Positions 51,403 to 61,259 are shown, numbered from the stretch's first letter. The stretch is DNA of 64,000 bases from Marinomonas gallaica (GCF_001639745.1 NZ_LTAX01000016.1:1-64000); one strand, 5' to 3'. Notes: generated by a model from the sequence alone, not told the origin. Program-made: numbers and translations.

Positions 51403-51819
51403 TTATTTTTTAACAAGTGGTAGACCAGCGCTCTGCCACTCAGTGACGCCACCTTGTAGTTTGTAGACATCAAATCCTGACTTGATCAGCTCTTTGGCAC
51501 TTGAGCCAGCCGTCATCCCATTTTTACATACTAAGATGATGGGGGATGATTTGTATTTTTCTAGGGTATTCGATGAATCTTTTAGTTTTGCAGAAGGAAT
51601 GTTGATTGAGCCAGTTAAGTGGCCTGTACGAAATTCGTTTGCTGGACGAATGTCGACGACAACCGCTTCTTTATCGTTGATTAAGTTGGTCGCTGCGGCC
51701 GCAGTCACGGTGCGAGCACCCCCTCGGGTTTCTATAAAAATCACAGTAGCAGCGATGGCAATAAAGACCGCTACCATTTCCCAATGGTTCAAAGAAAATT
51801 CAATTAGTTGGTTCATCAT
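51403..51819 (-). CDS. yibN: Membrane-anchored rhodanese-like protein YibN
   Basis: A 138-residue protein. An N-terminal transmembrane helix (about residues 11-28) precedes a rhodanese domain with VVDIRPANEFRTGHLTGSIN and the catalytic Cys in ILVCKNGMTAGSSAKEL. The domain faces the cytosol, as in E. coli YibN. It heads the grxC-secB group. The activity as a sulfurtransferase is inferred. Confidence 0.85.
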   Translation of the reverse strand: MMNQLIEFSLNHWEMVAVFIAIAATVIFIETRGGARTVTAAAATNLINDKEAVVVDIRPANEFRTGHLTGSINIPSAKLKDSSNTLEKYKSSPIILVCKNGMTAGSSAKELIKSGFDVYKLQGGVTEWQSAGLPLVKK

Positions 51820-51908
51820 TTCGTTTCAAGCCTGTCAAAAAACTGCGAAGCATTATACACGGTGAGGGTAAAGGGTACATACTAGCAAACCAGTGGAGCA
51901 AAAATGGA

Positions 51909-52550
51909 GTGAAAGCAGTGTTTTATAACAGTTTAAAGGCATTATGTTGCATTCTTTTTATCAGCAGCCTAATTGCCTGCAGTGGTATCAAAACTAAGTC
52001 AGTGGTTGAGCAGACACGTGAGCAGCAGCAGATCGAATTGGCCACCTTGCTTGATCGGCTTTGGCAGCGAGCACATATTATTCCAACCTTGCAGCAGGGC
52101 GCGCCTTTAATTAGCACGGCCAAGGCTGGCCAGAAAGCGATAGCGGAACAAAATCAGCACAATATCAGGGTGGCTAAAGCAGCGCTTTCTAAGCTCGATC
52201 AAGCATTAGTTGAGCGTAAACAACAGCCTTCTACTGGAGATCTCGCTGTGTTGACGGCGGTGAATATCCGCGATGCGAAGCAACAAACTTACCATGCTGA
52301 GCCATTAACATTGTTCCGTTCAGAGAAAACCCAGTGGCGGTTGATGAATGCAGCTGGACAAGAAATTTCTCTTAGCGTGGTTTGGAACGAAGAGGGCAAC
52401 TTGTACATTGAAGGTCAAGATACAATGGATTTAAGCCCAAGTAGCCCTGATACGCCCATCACGCTACAAGTGTTTTACTACGCTGGAAAAGTCTTAGCCC
52501 AGGCCTCACTGACCTTGGAGCTGCAAGCAAAAGTACCGCGTTTAGGCTAA
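51909..52550 (+). CDS. Hypothetical lipoprotein
   Basis: A 213-residue lipoprotein. The signal sequence has lipobox LIAC at about residue 24 (SSLIACSGIKT). A helical region follows, rich in Gln/Glu (about 35-110), and then a strand-rich C-terminal domain (FRSEKTQWRLMNAAGQEI, TPITLQVFYYAGKVL). No family is recognised. It starts at GTG 51909, with GGAG 10 bases before it. It is divergent from yibN. Confidence 0.65.
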   Translation: MKAVFYNSLKALCCILFISSLIACSGIKTKSVVEQTREQQQIELATLLDRLWQRAHIIPTLQQGAPLISTAKAGQKAIAEQNQHNIRVAKAALSKLDQALVERKQQPSTGDLAVLTAVNIRDAKQQTYHAEPLTLFRSEKTQWRLMNAAGQEISLSVVWNEEGNLYIEGQDTMDLSPSSPDTPITLQVFYYAGKVLAQASLTLELQAKVPRLG

Positions 52551-52563
52551 CGCAGTACTTTTT
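52529..52563. terminator. Terminator overlapping the end of the lipoprotein gene
   Basis: AAAAGTAC-C-GCGTT (52529-52542) pairs with AACGC-A-GTACTTTT (52549-52562), between convergent genes. Confidence 0.65.
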
Positions 52564-52569
52564 ACGGAG

Positions 52570-53376
52570 TTAGCTTGCGGTGTTCGTTGAGTCAAAAATT
52601 TTATCGGCGTTGCCTTCGATAAAACTATCGAATAATTCGCCGTTAGGTTGCTTGTGGCGTAATGCAAACTCATAGAAGCAGCTAGGGATAACGCGTGTCT
52701 CGCCTCCTGCAAAGGTGACACTCACTTTGTCTGCCATGGTCGAAGACTGTTCTAAATACAATTCTGGTGAGCCTTTTACCAATCCACCAGTTTGATTCAA
52801 CGTGTAGCCCTCGTCCATAAGGAGCTGGTTAACCTGCTCAATGGTCGGGGTTTTACTCAGATGGTTAATGCTGACGGTAAAGTGGTTAGCCTGCATCCCC
52901 ATCGTACTTAACCATGCAGCATATTCACTGTGCTCTAGCAGCGTGACGTAATCCTGCTCCGAAATAGGTTGCCAGAGACATTTAGACCAGAAGATTTCTG
53001 GTCCAGTTACGGCATCATTTGGGATTTGCGCTACTAGTTGGCCAATGATCGCTTGGCACGGCTCTGGTAGTTCCTCTGTAAGCAGTTCGGATAAGAATAT
53101 TTTTGGGGCATCGGTTTGGCTCTCATGCTTATAGCAGCGTGCCTTCAAGTGCTTACCCTCAAAGCGAAACGCTCCGTAAGCATGATAACCAAGGCTTTCT
53201 AAGACTGGCTCCAGTTTTTCAAGAGCAATAGGCGAGTGGGCAAAGGTGCGAAACGCAATGTGGTCATTGATGACCTGCTCACCTTGCTGGGTGAACAATG
53301 TTTGAATGCGCTGCGCTTGGGGAGCGACTTGAGTATAAACGTCCCATAGCGACGCGAAAAATTGATCAACTTGCAT
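52570..53376 (-). CDS. Short DUF1338 protein, probable 2-oxoadipate dioxygenase/decarboxylase
   Basis: A 268-residue protein of the DUF1338 (HglS) family. Metal-ligand candidates are HIAFRTF (His and Arg), the His of ANHFTVSINH and the Glu of CFYEFALRH. In Pseudomonas putida, HglS converts 2-oxoadipate to 2-hydroxyglutarate in lysine breakdown and is about 460 residues long. This short form keeps the core motifs, so the reaction is likely but not proved. It shares the strand with a LysR gene and lies next to amaB-amaA, matching the P. putida neighbourhood. Confidence 0.75.
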   Translation of the reverse strand: MQVDQFFASLWDVYTQVAPQAQRIQTLFTQQGEQVINDHIAFRTFAHSPIALEKLEPVLESLGYHAYGAFRFEGKHLKARCYKHESQTDAPKIFLSELLTEELPEPCQAIIGQLVAQIPNDAVTGPEIFWSKCLWQPISEQDYVTLLEHSEYAAWLSTMGMQANHFTVSINHLSKTPTIEQVNQLLMDEGYTLNQTGGLVKGSPELYLEQSSTMADKVSVTFAGGETRVIPSCFYEFALRHKQPNGELFDSFIEGNADKIFDSTNTAS

Positions 53377-53471
53377 GTCTTACTCCTGTGAAATCGGCAT
53401 GATAGATCTCAATGTAAGGGGGGGGATTCAGCAATACAAAAGGTAAAATGACATCTGGTAATGCATAAAAC

Positions 53472-54338
53472 TCATGAGCTAGCCGGTATTGTTGTATTTT
53501 TGTTATTCATTAGTGGCTTTACAGACAAAATCGTATTGATTAAATGTGCGGGTAGATTAATGCCTTTATTGTGTGCAATACCGACAACGCGTTTTAACGC
53601 CACATCATTAAGGGGACGAATGGTGACGTCCTGTCTTCCTCTTAGCGAATGCTCTGGGATCAATGAGATGCCCAGTCCCGCAGCGACCAGATCCAGCGCG
53701 TATTCTTCGGTTTTTACTTGGGCTCTTATGTCCATGTTGATGCCCTGCTTTTGTACCAAATAATTCCAAGATTCTTGGATGTCACAGGGACGGCGAGAAA
53801 TAAACGCCAGTTTGTCGATCTGTTTAATTGACAGTGATGCGAACTCAGTGAGCCAGTGATCATTCGCCATGGCAATTACGTAATTGTCTTCCCACAGTTG
53901 ATAGAACACATCGCTGTCCGTGATGTAACTACTACAGGTAAAACGTAAATCTGCGTCTTCTGAAGCATCGACCAAACTAAATGTGAGCCCTGGGATTTCA
54001 TCTAATAAGCGCTTGAGCACTTGGCTAACTAGGGCGCCGGATAAAAACGGCGTCAAGGAAATTGAGACATCTAGAGGCGCATGGGAATCGACGAACAGAC
54101 TGCGCATGGTGTTCATGTCATTCACCATGCGACAGGCATGTGGATAGAGTTGCGCGCCACTGTCGGTGGGTGTGACGCCTTTTGAGTGACGGACAAAAAG
54201 CTGCGTACCTAAGTCATTTTCCAGCTGCGCAAGTGTTGTGGAAATGGACGGCTGAGCGACAAAACAACGCTTTGCTGCTGCACTTAAACTGCGTTCTTCA
54301 AAAACCGCTATAAAATATCGCAGTGAGCGAATGTCCAC
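53472..54338 (-). CDS. LysR-family regulator of the ama cluster
   Basis: A 288-residue LysR protein. The N-terminal helix-turn-helix SLSAAAKRCFVAQPSISTTL is clear, and a ligand-binding domain follows. It is divergent from amaB across 154 bp and precedes the DUF1338 gene on the same strand, as PP_5259 does in P. putida. It probably controls amaB-amaA and the DUF1338 gene. A dyad at 54386-54402 is a candidate site. Confidence 0.88.
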   Translation of the reverse strand: MDIRSLRYFIAVFEERSLSAAAKRCFVAQPSISTTLAQLENDLGTQLFVRHSKGVTPTDSGAQLYPHACRMVNDMNTMRSLFVDSHAPLDVSISLTPFLSGALVSQVLKRLLDEIPGLTFSLVDASEDADLRFTCSSYITDSDVFYQLWEDNYVIAMANDHWLTEFASLSIKQIDKLAFISRRPCDIQESWNYLVQKQGINMDIRAQVKTEEYALDLVAAGLGISLIPEHSLRGRQDVTIRPLNDVALKRVVGIAHNKGINLPAHLINTILSVKPLMNNKNTTIPASS

Positions 54339-54381
54339 ATGAGCCTCCTTTTTATTGGGTCGCTTTTAATATAGCTCGATC

Positions 54382-54405
54382 TGGCTATAGGGCAAGCCTA
54401 TACCA
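54382..54405. promoter_or_regulatory. Candidate LysR operator between lysR and amaB
   Basis: TATAGG-GCAAG-CCTATA (54386-54402) is a 6-bp interrupted palindrome, extended by TGG and CCA outside. It fits the T-N11-A type of LysR box and lies midway in the divergent intergenic region. Confidence 0.55.
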
Positions 54406-54492
54406 GAGCAATAAAATCAATATTTCTCATCAATATGTAGAGTGAGTACAGTGGAATCAAACTTACTTGATGAAAACTGATGGGGATAAACC

Positions 54493-56037
54493 ATGACATT
54501 AGCATGCTTAGACACACTGGGTATAAACAGCTTAAAACAAGGTGATACGTTTTACAGCGTATTAACAGGTAATGCTGTTGCTTTGGGTGAAGGCAGTGCT
54601 TTTTCTGCGCACAGCCCAATCGATGGTGCGACACTGTCTACTTTTAATAATGCAACCCCAGCGCAGCTGGAAAGCGTTAATGCTCAGCTGCAAGACGCCT
54701 TTAAGACATTGCGATCCATTCCAGCACCACGACGCGGTGAGCTAGTGCGTCGTATTGGTGAAGAGGCACGTAAATACAAGACAGAGCTGGCGCAGGTGAT
54801 CTCGTTAGAGGCGGGCAAAATCCTTCCTGAGGCATTGGGTGAAGTACAAGAATGGATTGATGTTTGTGACTTTGCAGTGGGCCAATCACGCATGCTGCAT
54901 GGCTTGTCGATCGTTTCTGAACGCCCCGGCCACCGTATGATGGAGCAATGGCACCCACTTGGCCCTGTGGCCGTGATTACCGCATTCAACTTCCCGATGG
55001 CAGTATGGGCTTGGAACGCTATGTTAGGTCTCGTATGTGGTGATCCTATTTTGCTTAAGCCTTCTGAAAAAGCCCCTCTATGTGCTATGGCAATGTACAA
55101 AATTGCGCAAAATGTGATTGCTGATATGCCTGACATTCCAAAAGCCTCGGTCAGTGTGATGATCGGTGGTCGTGACTTAGGTGAAGCGATTTCAGCGAGT
55201 CCTGTTTTCCCACTTGTCTCGGCAACGGGTTCAACGGCGATGGGCGTAGCGGTAGCGAAAACAGTGGCCGGTCGTCTGGGTCGTTCTTTGTTAGAGCTGG
55301 GTGGCAACAATGCCATGATCGTATCCGATACGGCGGATCTAGATCTTGCTTTACGTGCCATCGTATTCTCGGCAGCGGGCACAGCAGGTCAACGTTGTAC
55401 GACATTACGCCGACTGATTACTCATGAGTCTGTCGTAGATGGCTTAGTCGAACGAGTTGCAAAATCTTACGGAACATTGCGCATTGGTAACCCATTAGAA
55501 GATGGGAATCTAGTCGGGCCTTTGATTGACGAAGGCAGCTACAATCGTATGCAGCAAGCATTAGAGACGGCCAAAGCACAGGGCGGCGAAGTTATTTGCG
55601 GTGGCGAGCGTGTGACTGAAGGCGTACCAGCAGGCGGTTTCTATGTGAAGCCTGCGATTGTTCGTATCGCACATGATGCGCCGATTGTTCACGAAGAAAC
55701 CTTTGCGCCTATTATGTATGTGTTGACGTACAAAACTTTCGAAGAGGCGATCAACATTCAAAACGAAGTACCTCAAGGGTTGTCTTCTGCGGTATTCACC
55801 GAAAGCATGCGTGAAGCTGAAATGTTTATGTCTCCGGATGGTTCTGATTGTGGTATTGCCAATGTCAACATCGGTACCTCTGGTGCTGAAATTGGTGGCG
55901 CGTTTGGCGGTGAGAAAGAAACAGGTGGTGGTCGTGAATCGGGCTCCGATGCATGGCGTAACTACATGCGCCGTACCACCAATACGGTTAACTACGGTGG
56001 TGATTTGCCACTGGCTCAAGGCATTGTTTTCGAATAA
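54493..56037 (+). CDS. amaB: L-piperideine-6-carboxylate (2-aminoadipate-semialdehyde) dehydrogenase
   Basis: A 514-residue NAD-dependent aldehyde dehydrogenase of the ALDH7 family. LLELGGNNAMIV holds the general-base Glu and GTAGQRCTTLRR the catalytic Cys; GQRCTT is typical of aminoadipate-semialdehyde dehydrogenases (ALDH7A1, AmaB). It oxidises piperideine-6-carboxylate to 2-aminoadipate in lysine and pipecolate breakdown. A terminator lies between it and amaA. Its neighbours match PP_5257-5260 of P. putida. Confidence 0.88.
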   Translation: MTLACLDTLGINSLKQGDTFYSVLTGNAVALGEGSAFSAHSPIDGATLSTFNNATPAQLESVNAQLQDAFKTLRSIPAPRRGELVRRIGEEARKYKTELAQVISLEAGKILPEALGEVQEWIDVCDFAVGQSRMLHGLSIVSERPGHRMMEQWHPLGPVAVITAFNFPMAVWAWNAMLGLVCGDPILLKPSEKAPLCAMAMYKIAQNVIADMPDIPKASVSVMIGGRDLGEAISASPVFPLVSATGSTAMGVAVAKTVAGRLGRSLLELGGNNAMIVSDTADLDLALRAIVFSAAGTAGQRCTTLRRLITHESVVDGLVERVAKSYGTLRIGNPLEDGNLVGPLIDEGSYNRMQQALETAKAQGGEVICGGERVTEGVPAGGFYVKPAIVRIAHDAPIVHEETFAPIMYVLTYKTFEEAINIQNEVPQGLSSAVFTESMREAEMFMSPDGSDCGIANVNIGTSGAEIGGAFGGEKETGGGRESGSDAWRNYMRRTTNTVNYGGDLPLAQGIVFE

Positions 56038-56058
56038 TCGAAGCGTTCCTAGCCCTGT

Positions 56059-56086
56059 AAAAAGGCGAGCCTTTGCTCGCCTTTTT
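56059..56086 (+). terminator. Terminator between amaB and amaA
   Basis: AAAAAGGCGAGC-CTTT-GCTCGCCTTTTT, a 12-bp perfect stem ending in T's. It suggests amaA has its own promoter or depends on readthrough. Confidence 0.85.
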
Positions 56087-56137
56087 TGATTCTCGTATAA
56101 GTCTTTTTATCTTTTTGCGTTATAGGAGTTCGTCCCT

Positions 56138-57409
56138 ATGTTGATGCAGCCTTGTGATTCTTTATGGCGTGCCAGCGCCCCAGCAGCGCCAGAGTTACCG
56201 ATGCTTGATCAAGAACTGACGGTAGATGTTGCCATCGTAGGCGGTGGGTTCACTGGATTATCTGCGGCGTTGCATTTAGCGAAATTGGGTATCAATGTCG
56301 CGTTGGTCGAGGCCGAGGAAATTGGCTTTGGTGGATCTGGACGTAATGTCGGCTTAGCCAATGCCGGATTGTGGCTAGAGCCTGATGAGTTGGATCGACA
56401 GCTAGGCGCTGAGGCGGGACGCGTTTTGTATGATGCGTTGGCCGTTGCGCCCGATTATGTCTATGGCCTTATCGAAGAGTACAGCATTGAATGCGAAGCA
56501 ACACGGCATGGCACATTGCATTGTGGCGTCGGCAAATCTGGACTTACACAACTTCAGCGTCGCTGTGAGCAAATGCAACGTCGTGGAGCGCCAGTAGAAT
56601 TATTATCCGCTGCAGAGGCTCAAGAACGTATTGGTTCAGAGAAATTTAATGCCGCATTGTTTGACCCTAGAGCCGGGACGATTCAGCCGCTTGCTTATGC
56701 TCGAGGCTTAGCACGCGCAGCATTAAAAGAAGGCGCGCAGCTATTTGATCACTCGCCAGTTGAAAATATTGTACCAGAAGGGGATTTATGGCGTGTTAAA
56801 ACGGCTCAAGGTCACCTCAAAGCAGAGCGAGTGATACTCGCGACGAACGCTTATGGCGAATACGGTGTTAAAGACCAAGCGCGTAAATTTGTGCCTATTT
56901 TTTACAGTCAACTGGCGACGAAACCATTAACCGACCAGCAATTGAACGACGTTCTACCTAATAAAGAAGGCTGTTGGGATACTTGTACGGTCATGAGTTC
57001 GTTCCGTATGGATCAGCACGGGCGCTTAGTCTTTGGTGGTATGGGTGGGGAGTCGCATTATCATGCAAGTTGGGCATCGCAACGTGTAAAAGAGCTTTGG
57101 CCGATTCTTGAAAAAGTCGAGTGGGATTTTTCTTGGACCGGCAAAATTGCTTATAGCGAGGATCATTTGCCACACTGCCAACAACTTCAGCGCGGCCTAT
57201 TTAGTATTGCTGGTTACAGCGGTCGAGGTATTGGTCCTGGAACGGTTGTAGGTAAAGAGCTAGCAGAATGGTTTGCTGGGCAGCGCGACAGTTTATCTGT
57301 ACCGATGACAACTTTGCGTGACATACCATTACGCGAGGTGAAGCGTATGTTCTACGAGGTCGGTGCACACGGCTATCATTATGGTCAAAGTGCGCATGTT
57401 TTAAAGTAG
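56138..57409 (+). CDS. amaA: FAD-dependent L-pipecolate oxidase
   Basis: A 423-residue DAO-type flavoprotein. The FAD motif is VDVAIVGGGFTGLSAALHLA, followed by GFGGSGRNVGLANAG; near the end GLFSIAGYSGRGIGPGTVVG is the second FAD contact. P. putida AmaA (about 428 residues) oxidises L-pipecolate to piperideine-6-carboxylate, the substrate of AmaB. The adjacency with amaB supports this over gamma-glutamylputrescine oxidase. It starts behind AGGAG, 9 bases upstream, and ends at a hairpin. Confidence 0.82.
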   Translation: MLMQPCDSLWRASAPAAPELPMLDQELTVDVAIVGGGFTGLSAALHLAKLGINVALVEAEEIGFGGSGRNVGLANAGLWLEPDELDRQLGAEAGRVLYDALAVAPDYVYGLIEEYSIECEATRHGTLHCGVGKSGLTQLQRRCEQMQRRGAPVELLSAAEAQERIGSEKFNAALFDPRAGTIQPLAYARGLARAALKEGAQLFDHSPVENIVPEGDLWRVKTAQGHLKAERVILATNAYGEYGVKDQARKFVPIFYSQLATKPLTDQQLNDVLPNKEGCWDTCTVMSSFRMDQHGRLVFGGMGGESHYHASWASQRVKELWPILEKVEWDFSWTGKIAYSEDHLPHCQQLQRGLFSIAGYSGRGIGPGTVVGKELAEWFAGQRDSLSVPMTTLRDIPLREVKRMFYEVGAHGYHYGQSAHVLK

Positions 57410-57455
57410 TGCAGAATGATGAACGAAAGTTCGGAGATTTTTGACATAAAAAACG

Positions 57456-57485
57456 AGGAAGCCGCAATGACAACGGCTTCCTTTC
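57456..57485 (+). terminator. Terminator after amaA
   Basis: AGGAAGCCG-CAATGACAA-CGGCTTCCT, followed by a short T-run. Confidence 0.75.
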
Positions 57486-57555
57486 GCGTCACAATGGCCG
57501 AGTTTTAAAAGTTAATGTAAAGTCACTCCCCCATTATTCTAAAAACGGTCGCCCG

Positions 57556-58452
57556 ATGCGCAGATACATTCCATCCTCTACGGCGCTCAAGTGCTTTGAA
57601 GCGTCTGTTCGACACTTAAGTTTTACGCGTGCAGCACAAGAGTTACACCTTACCCAAAGTGCGGTAAGTCGTCAGATTCGCAATCTGGAGGAGTTCCTAT
57701 CAAGGGACTTATTCATTCGTTTAAACAAACGACTGGTTCTGACGAATACTGGTGCAGCTTATTACAAAGAGATTGTTCCATTGCTCGACTGCATGGAAAA
57801 TGCCAGTTTACGCATGCTGCATCGTGAGGATGAAAAGACCACTCTGACCATCTCGGCATTGCCGACTTTCGCATCTTACTGGCTAATGCCAAAATTGGCC
57901 GAATTTTCTAAAACACATCCCCAGTTCCAAATCAAAGTCCGTTCGCTCGATGATGCGGCTAAGTTTGATCCTGAAGCGATTGATATCATTTTGCATTATG
58001 GTGGCGATCATTGGCCCCGTGCGGTCAGTCATCATTTGCTTGGCGAGTCTGTTGTGGCGGTGTGTGCTCCCGCTATTTTAGAGCCTCTAAAGGGCGATGA
58101 ATTGATCCCCAGTAATGTGCTCGACTTTCCGCTGTTACATTTAACATCGCGCATCAATGCTTGGCCGGATTGGCTAGCCGCTCATAACTTAGAAAGTGAT
58201 TCGTTAGCGGGGCCTGCCTTCGCACACTTCCATATGCTGTTAGAAGCCGCCAAACATGGTATGGGTGTGGCGATTCTACCGTCTATTATTGCCAAGCAAA
58301 GTCTTGCAAGTGGTGAGTTGGTCGCACCTTTTAGTCAAGCGCTGGACACACCGCATGAGTATTTGTTGTCTTATCCCGCCGATAAGGCCGATTTAGAACA
58401 AGTGGTTACCTTCCGTGACTGGTTGTTGAATAAAGCCAGTGTAACGAAATAG
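57556..58452 (+). CDS. LysR-family regulator, GcvA-like
   Basis: A 298-residue regulator. The helix-turn-helix is SFTRAAQELHLTQSAVSRQI, and STALKCFEASVRHLSFT is the typical GcvA-type opening. The substrate-binding half (TLTISALPTFASYWLMPKLAEF) is intact. It could control amaA or a distant locus. It follows amaA's terminator and has its own start. Confidence 0.85.
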   Translation: MRRYIPSSTALKCFEASVRHLSFTRAAQELHLTQSAVSRQIRNLEEFLSRDLFIRLNKRLVLTNTGAAYYKEIVPLLDCMENASLRMLHREDEKTTLTISALPTFASYWLMPKLAEFSKTHPQFQIKVRSLDDAAKFDPEAIDIILHYGGDHWPRAVSHHLLGESVVAVCAPAILEPLKGDELIPSNVLDFPLLHLTSRINAWPDWLAAHNLESDSLAGPAFAHFHMLLEAAKHGMGVAILPSIIAKQSLASGELVAPFSQALDTPHEYLLSYPADKADLEQVVTFRDWLLNKASVTK

Positions 58453-58547
58453 ATTTCATCGCTCCGAGTGGTTGTCTTGCTGTGCCGCTTACTAAGGCTA
58501 TGGTAGTATCGAATTTATTGCTTAGTTACAGATCGGGATGAGCACTT

Positions 58548-60077
58548 ATGAACAAGAAAACCACTGCACTGTTTATTTTAGATGGATGGGGATACAGCGA
58601 AACGTCCACTTCCAATGCAATTGCTGCAGCGAATACACCAAACTGGGATAAGCTCTGGAGCGAACGTCCTCATAGCTTAATTAAAACATCTGGTTTAGCG
58701 GTTGGTTTACCGGAAGGTCAGATGGGTAACTCGGAAGTCGGTCATATGAACCTAGGTGCAGGCCGAGTGGTTTATCAAAACTTCACGCGCATTGGTAAAG
58801 CGATCGAAGACGGAAGTTTCTTTGAAAACCAAGCATTGGTAAACGCCGTCGATAAAGCGGTCGCAGCGGACAAAGCTGTACACGTGCTGGGCTTAGTTTC
58901 CGCAGGTGGTGTTCATTCTCATCACGAACAAATTATGTCGATGTGTGAATTGGCTGCAAAACGTGGCGCGAAAGCGATCTACGTGCATGGCTTCACCGAT
59001 GGACGTGACACACCTCCGCGTTCGGCGCATACGCCAGTTGCGCAAATCGAGAACAAACTGAAGGACCTTGGTGTTGGTCGTATCGCAACGTTAACGGGAC
59101 GCTATTATGCCATGGACCGTGATAACCGATGGGATCGCGTACAGCAAGCATACGATGCCATTGTGCTAGGCGAAAGTGAATACCAAGCAGACCGTGCGTT
59201 TGATGCCATTGACGAGGCCTATGATCGTGATGAAAACGATGAATTTGTGAAAGCAACTGTGGTGGGTGAATCGGTCAAAGTGGAAGACGGTGATGCCATT
59301 GTATTCGCTAACTTTAGACCCGATCGAGCTCGTCAATTAACACGTGCTTTTACGGATGCTAATTTCTCTGGGTTCGAACGTAAGGTGACGCCGGAATTGT
59401 CCGCATTTGTGACCTTTACTGAATTTGCCTCTGACATTAAAGCTGACGTTGCTTTTCCACCTGTAGCGCTGAGTAACACTCTAGGTGAAGTACTGTCGAA
59501 CACCGGTAAAAAACAACTTCGCATTGCTGAAACAGAAAAGTACGCTCACGTTACTTTCTTCTTTAATGGCGGTGAAGAAGCCGTTTTTGAAGGCGAAGAG
59601 CGGGAGTTGATTCCTTCTCCGAATGTAGCAACGTACGACCTTAAACCAGAAATGAGTGCCCCAGAGGTGACAGATAAATTGGTTGAGGTAATCGAAGCTG
59701 GCAAATACGATACTATTATCTGTAACTTTGCCAACGGTGACATGGTGGGCCACAGTGGTATCTTTGATGCAGCGGTCAAAGCGGTAGAAACCGTTGATCT
59801 GTGTTTAGGCCGTATTCTGGTTGCCTTGGAAAAAAACGAAGGCCAGTGTTTGATTACTGCAGACCATGGTAACGTGGAACAAATGTTGAGCGATGATGGT
59901 TCTCAGCCACTCACGTCTCATACGCTTGAGCCAGTGCCATTAGTCATGGTGACGCCACAAGCGAATTGGTCGCTAAAAGAAGGCGCTTTGTGTGACATTG
60001 CTCCGACTATTCTTGAAATGATGGGCATGGATGTACCAGCAGAAATGACTGGTCACAGTTTACTTGTCCGTGCTTAA
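58548..60077 (+). CDS. gpmI: Phosphoglycerate mutase, cofactor-independent
   Basis: A 509-residue alkaline-phosphatase-fold enzyme converting 3-phosphoglycerate and 2-phosphoglycerate in glycolysis. Metal and active-site segments are [25 protein letters not shown] (nucleophile Ser), [48 protein letters not shown] and [10 protein letters not shown]. Length is typical. It is the first gene of gpmI-envC-ctpA-yibQ, and envC starts 14 bases later. Confidence 0.94.
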   Translation: MNKKTTALFILDGWGYSETSTSNAIAAANTPNWDKLWSERPHSLIKTSGLAVGLPEGQMGNSEVGHMNLGAGRVVYQNFTRIGKAIEDGSFFENQALVNAVDKAVAADKAVHVLGLVSAGGVHSHHEQIMSMCELAAKRGAKAIYVHGFTDGRDTPPRSAHTPVAQIENKLKDLGVGRIATLTGRYYAMDRDNRWDRVQQAYDAIVLGESEYQADRAFDAIDEAYDRDENDEFVKATVVGESVKVEDGDAIVFANFRPDRARQLTRAFTDANFSGFERKVTPELSAFVTFTEFASDIKADVAFPPVALSNTLGEVLSNTGKKQLRIAETEKYAHVTFFFNGGEEAVFEGEERELIPSPNVATYDLKPEMSAPEVTDKLVEVIEAGKYDTIICNFANGDMVGHSGIFDAAVKAVETVDLCLGRILVALEKNEGQCLITADHGNVEQMLSDDGSQPLTSHTLEPVPLVMVTPQANWSLKEGALCDIAPTILEMMGMDVPAEMTGHSLLVRA

Positions 60078-60091
60078 TAAAGGGAATCCTT

Positions 60092-61231
60092 ATGGGTTTA
60101 AAAGCCTGTTTGTTGATGCTCACAGTTTTGTGGTCCAGCATAAGCTGGGCCGCAGAGCCACAAACACCAGAAGAAGCGCGCCAACAAATCCAAGCTTTGC
60201 AGCAGGATCTTAGTAAACTAAACAGTTGGCTAAAAGATCTGAAAGGCGAGCGCTCAAGCGTAGAGCAACAGCTTCAAAGTAAAGAACAATCGATACAGGA
60301 TTTGTCGAAACGTATTCTGGAGTTGCAGCAGAGTTTAGAAAAAGGGGCCGAGCAGTTAGAGAATTTGCAAACCCAACAACGAAGCTTGCAACAAAGCATT
60401 CAGCAGCAATACCAGCAGATCGCCGCCCAACTTCGGGCGGTTTATCGTTCTGGTGGTGAAGAAGGTTTAAAGTTCCTGCTCGAAGATATTCCAGCGGATG
60501 AATCCATGCGCTTGATTCATTATAACCGCTACTTTTCCACTGCCCGCCAATCCCTTATCAATGGCTTTTCTGCTGAGGCTGAAGACTTAAATCTAGTTGA
60601 AAAAAGCATTCGAAGTCAGCGTGCACAAATAGCGCAAGAACAAAGCGATCTTGAAAAGCAACAGAGTCGAGTCAAAGACGAATACGCCCAGCGACAAAAG
60701 TTATTAGCCAAAATTGAAACCGATTTGAATTCCGGTGATCAAAAAGCGAAACGCATACAAAAAAATCAAGCGCAAATGCAGGCACTGTTAAAACAGTTAG
60801 AGGAAGCGTTAGCGTTGGCAGACATACAAATTCCTGACCAAGATACGCCTTTTGGCGCACAAAAAGGAAAGTTGATTCCGCCTCTTAACGTGATTAAACA
60901 ATTGCCGGATAATTCACAGATCAATTTAGGTGGCGTGACCTTCGCCGCTAAGACAGGTGACCAAGTACATGCTGTGCATCACGGCAGAGTTGTGTTTTCC
61001 GACTGGATGCGTGGTTTTGGTTTTCTGATTATATTAGATCACGGCGGTGGCTACATGTCTTTGTATGGCTACAACCAAAGCCTGTTAAAAGATGTCGGAG
61101 AATGGGTCAATGCCAATGACGTCATTGCTACGGCAGGCAGTTCGGGTGGGCGTTCAGAAACGGGCTTATTTTTCGCGATACGACACAATGGTGCGCCAGT
61201 GAAACCAGTGAGTTGGTTTGGCAAAGGTTAG
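60092..61231 (+). CDS. envC: EnvC-like murein hydrolase activator
   Basis: A 379-residue periplasmic protein. The signal peptide (about 1-20, ending SWAAEP) is followed by long coiled coils (about 25-110 and 165-240). A C-terminal LytM/M23 fold follows, and its catalytic ligands are not all present (HHGRVVFSDWMRGFGFLIIL; the HxH is replaced). Like E. coli EnvC, it would activate cell-division amidases and not cleave murein itself. It stands between gpmI and ctpA, as in other gammaproteobacteria. Confidence 0.88.
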   Translation: MGLKACLLMLTVLWSSISWAAEPQTPEEARQQIQALQQDLSKLNSWLKDLKGERSSVEQQLQSKEQSIQDLSKRILELQQSLEKGAEQLENLQTQQRSLQQSIQQQYQQIAAQLRAVYRSGGEEGLKFLLEDIPADESMRLIHYNRYFSTARQSLINGFSAEAEDLNLVEKSIRSQRAQIAQEQSDLEKQQSRVKDEYAQRQKLLAKIETDLNSGDQKAKRIQKNQAQMQALLKQLEEALALADIQIPDQDTPFGAQKGKLIPPLNVIKQLPDNSQINLGGVTFAAKTGDQVHAVHHGRVVFSDWMRGFGFLIILDHGGGYMSLYGYNQSLLKDVGEWVNANDVIATAGSSGGRSETGLFFAIRHNGAPVKPVSWFGKG

Positions 61232-61259
61232 CGGCAGAGTTAACGAGAAGGAATGAAAT

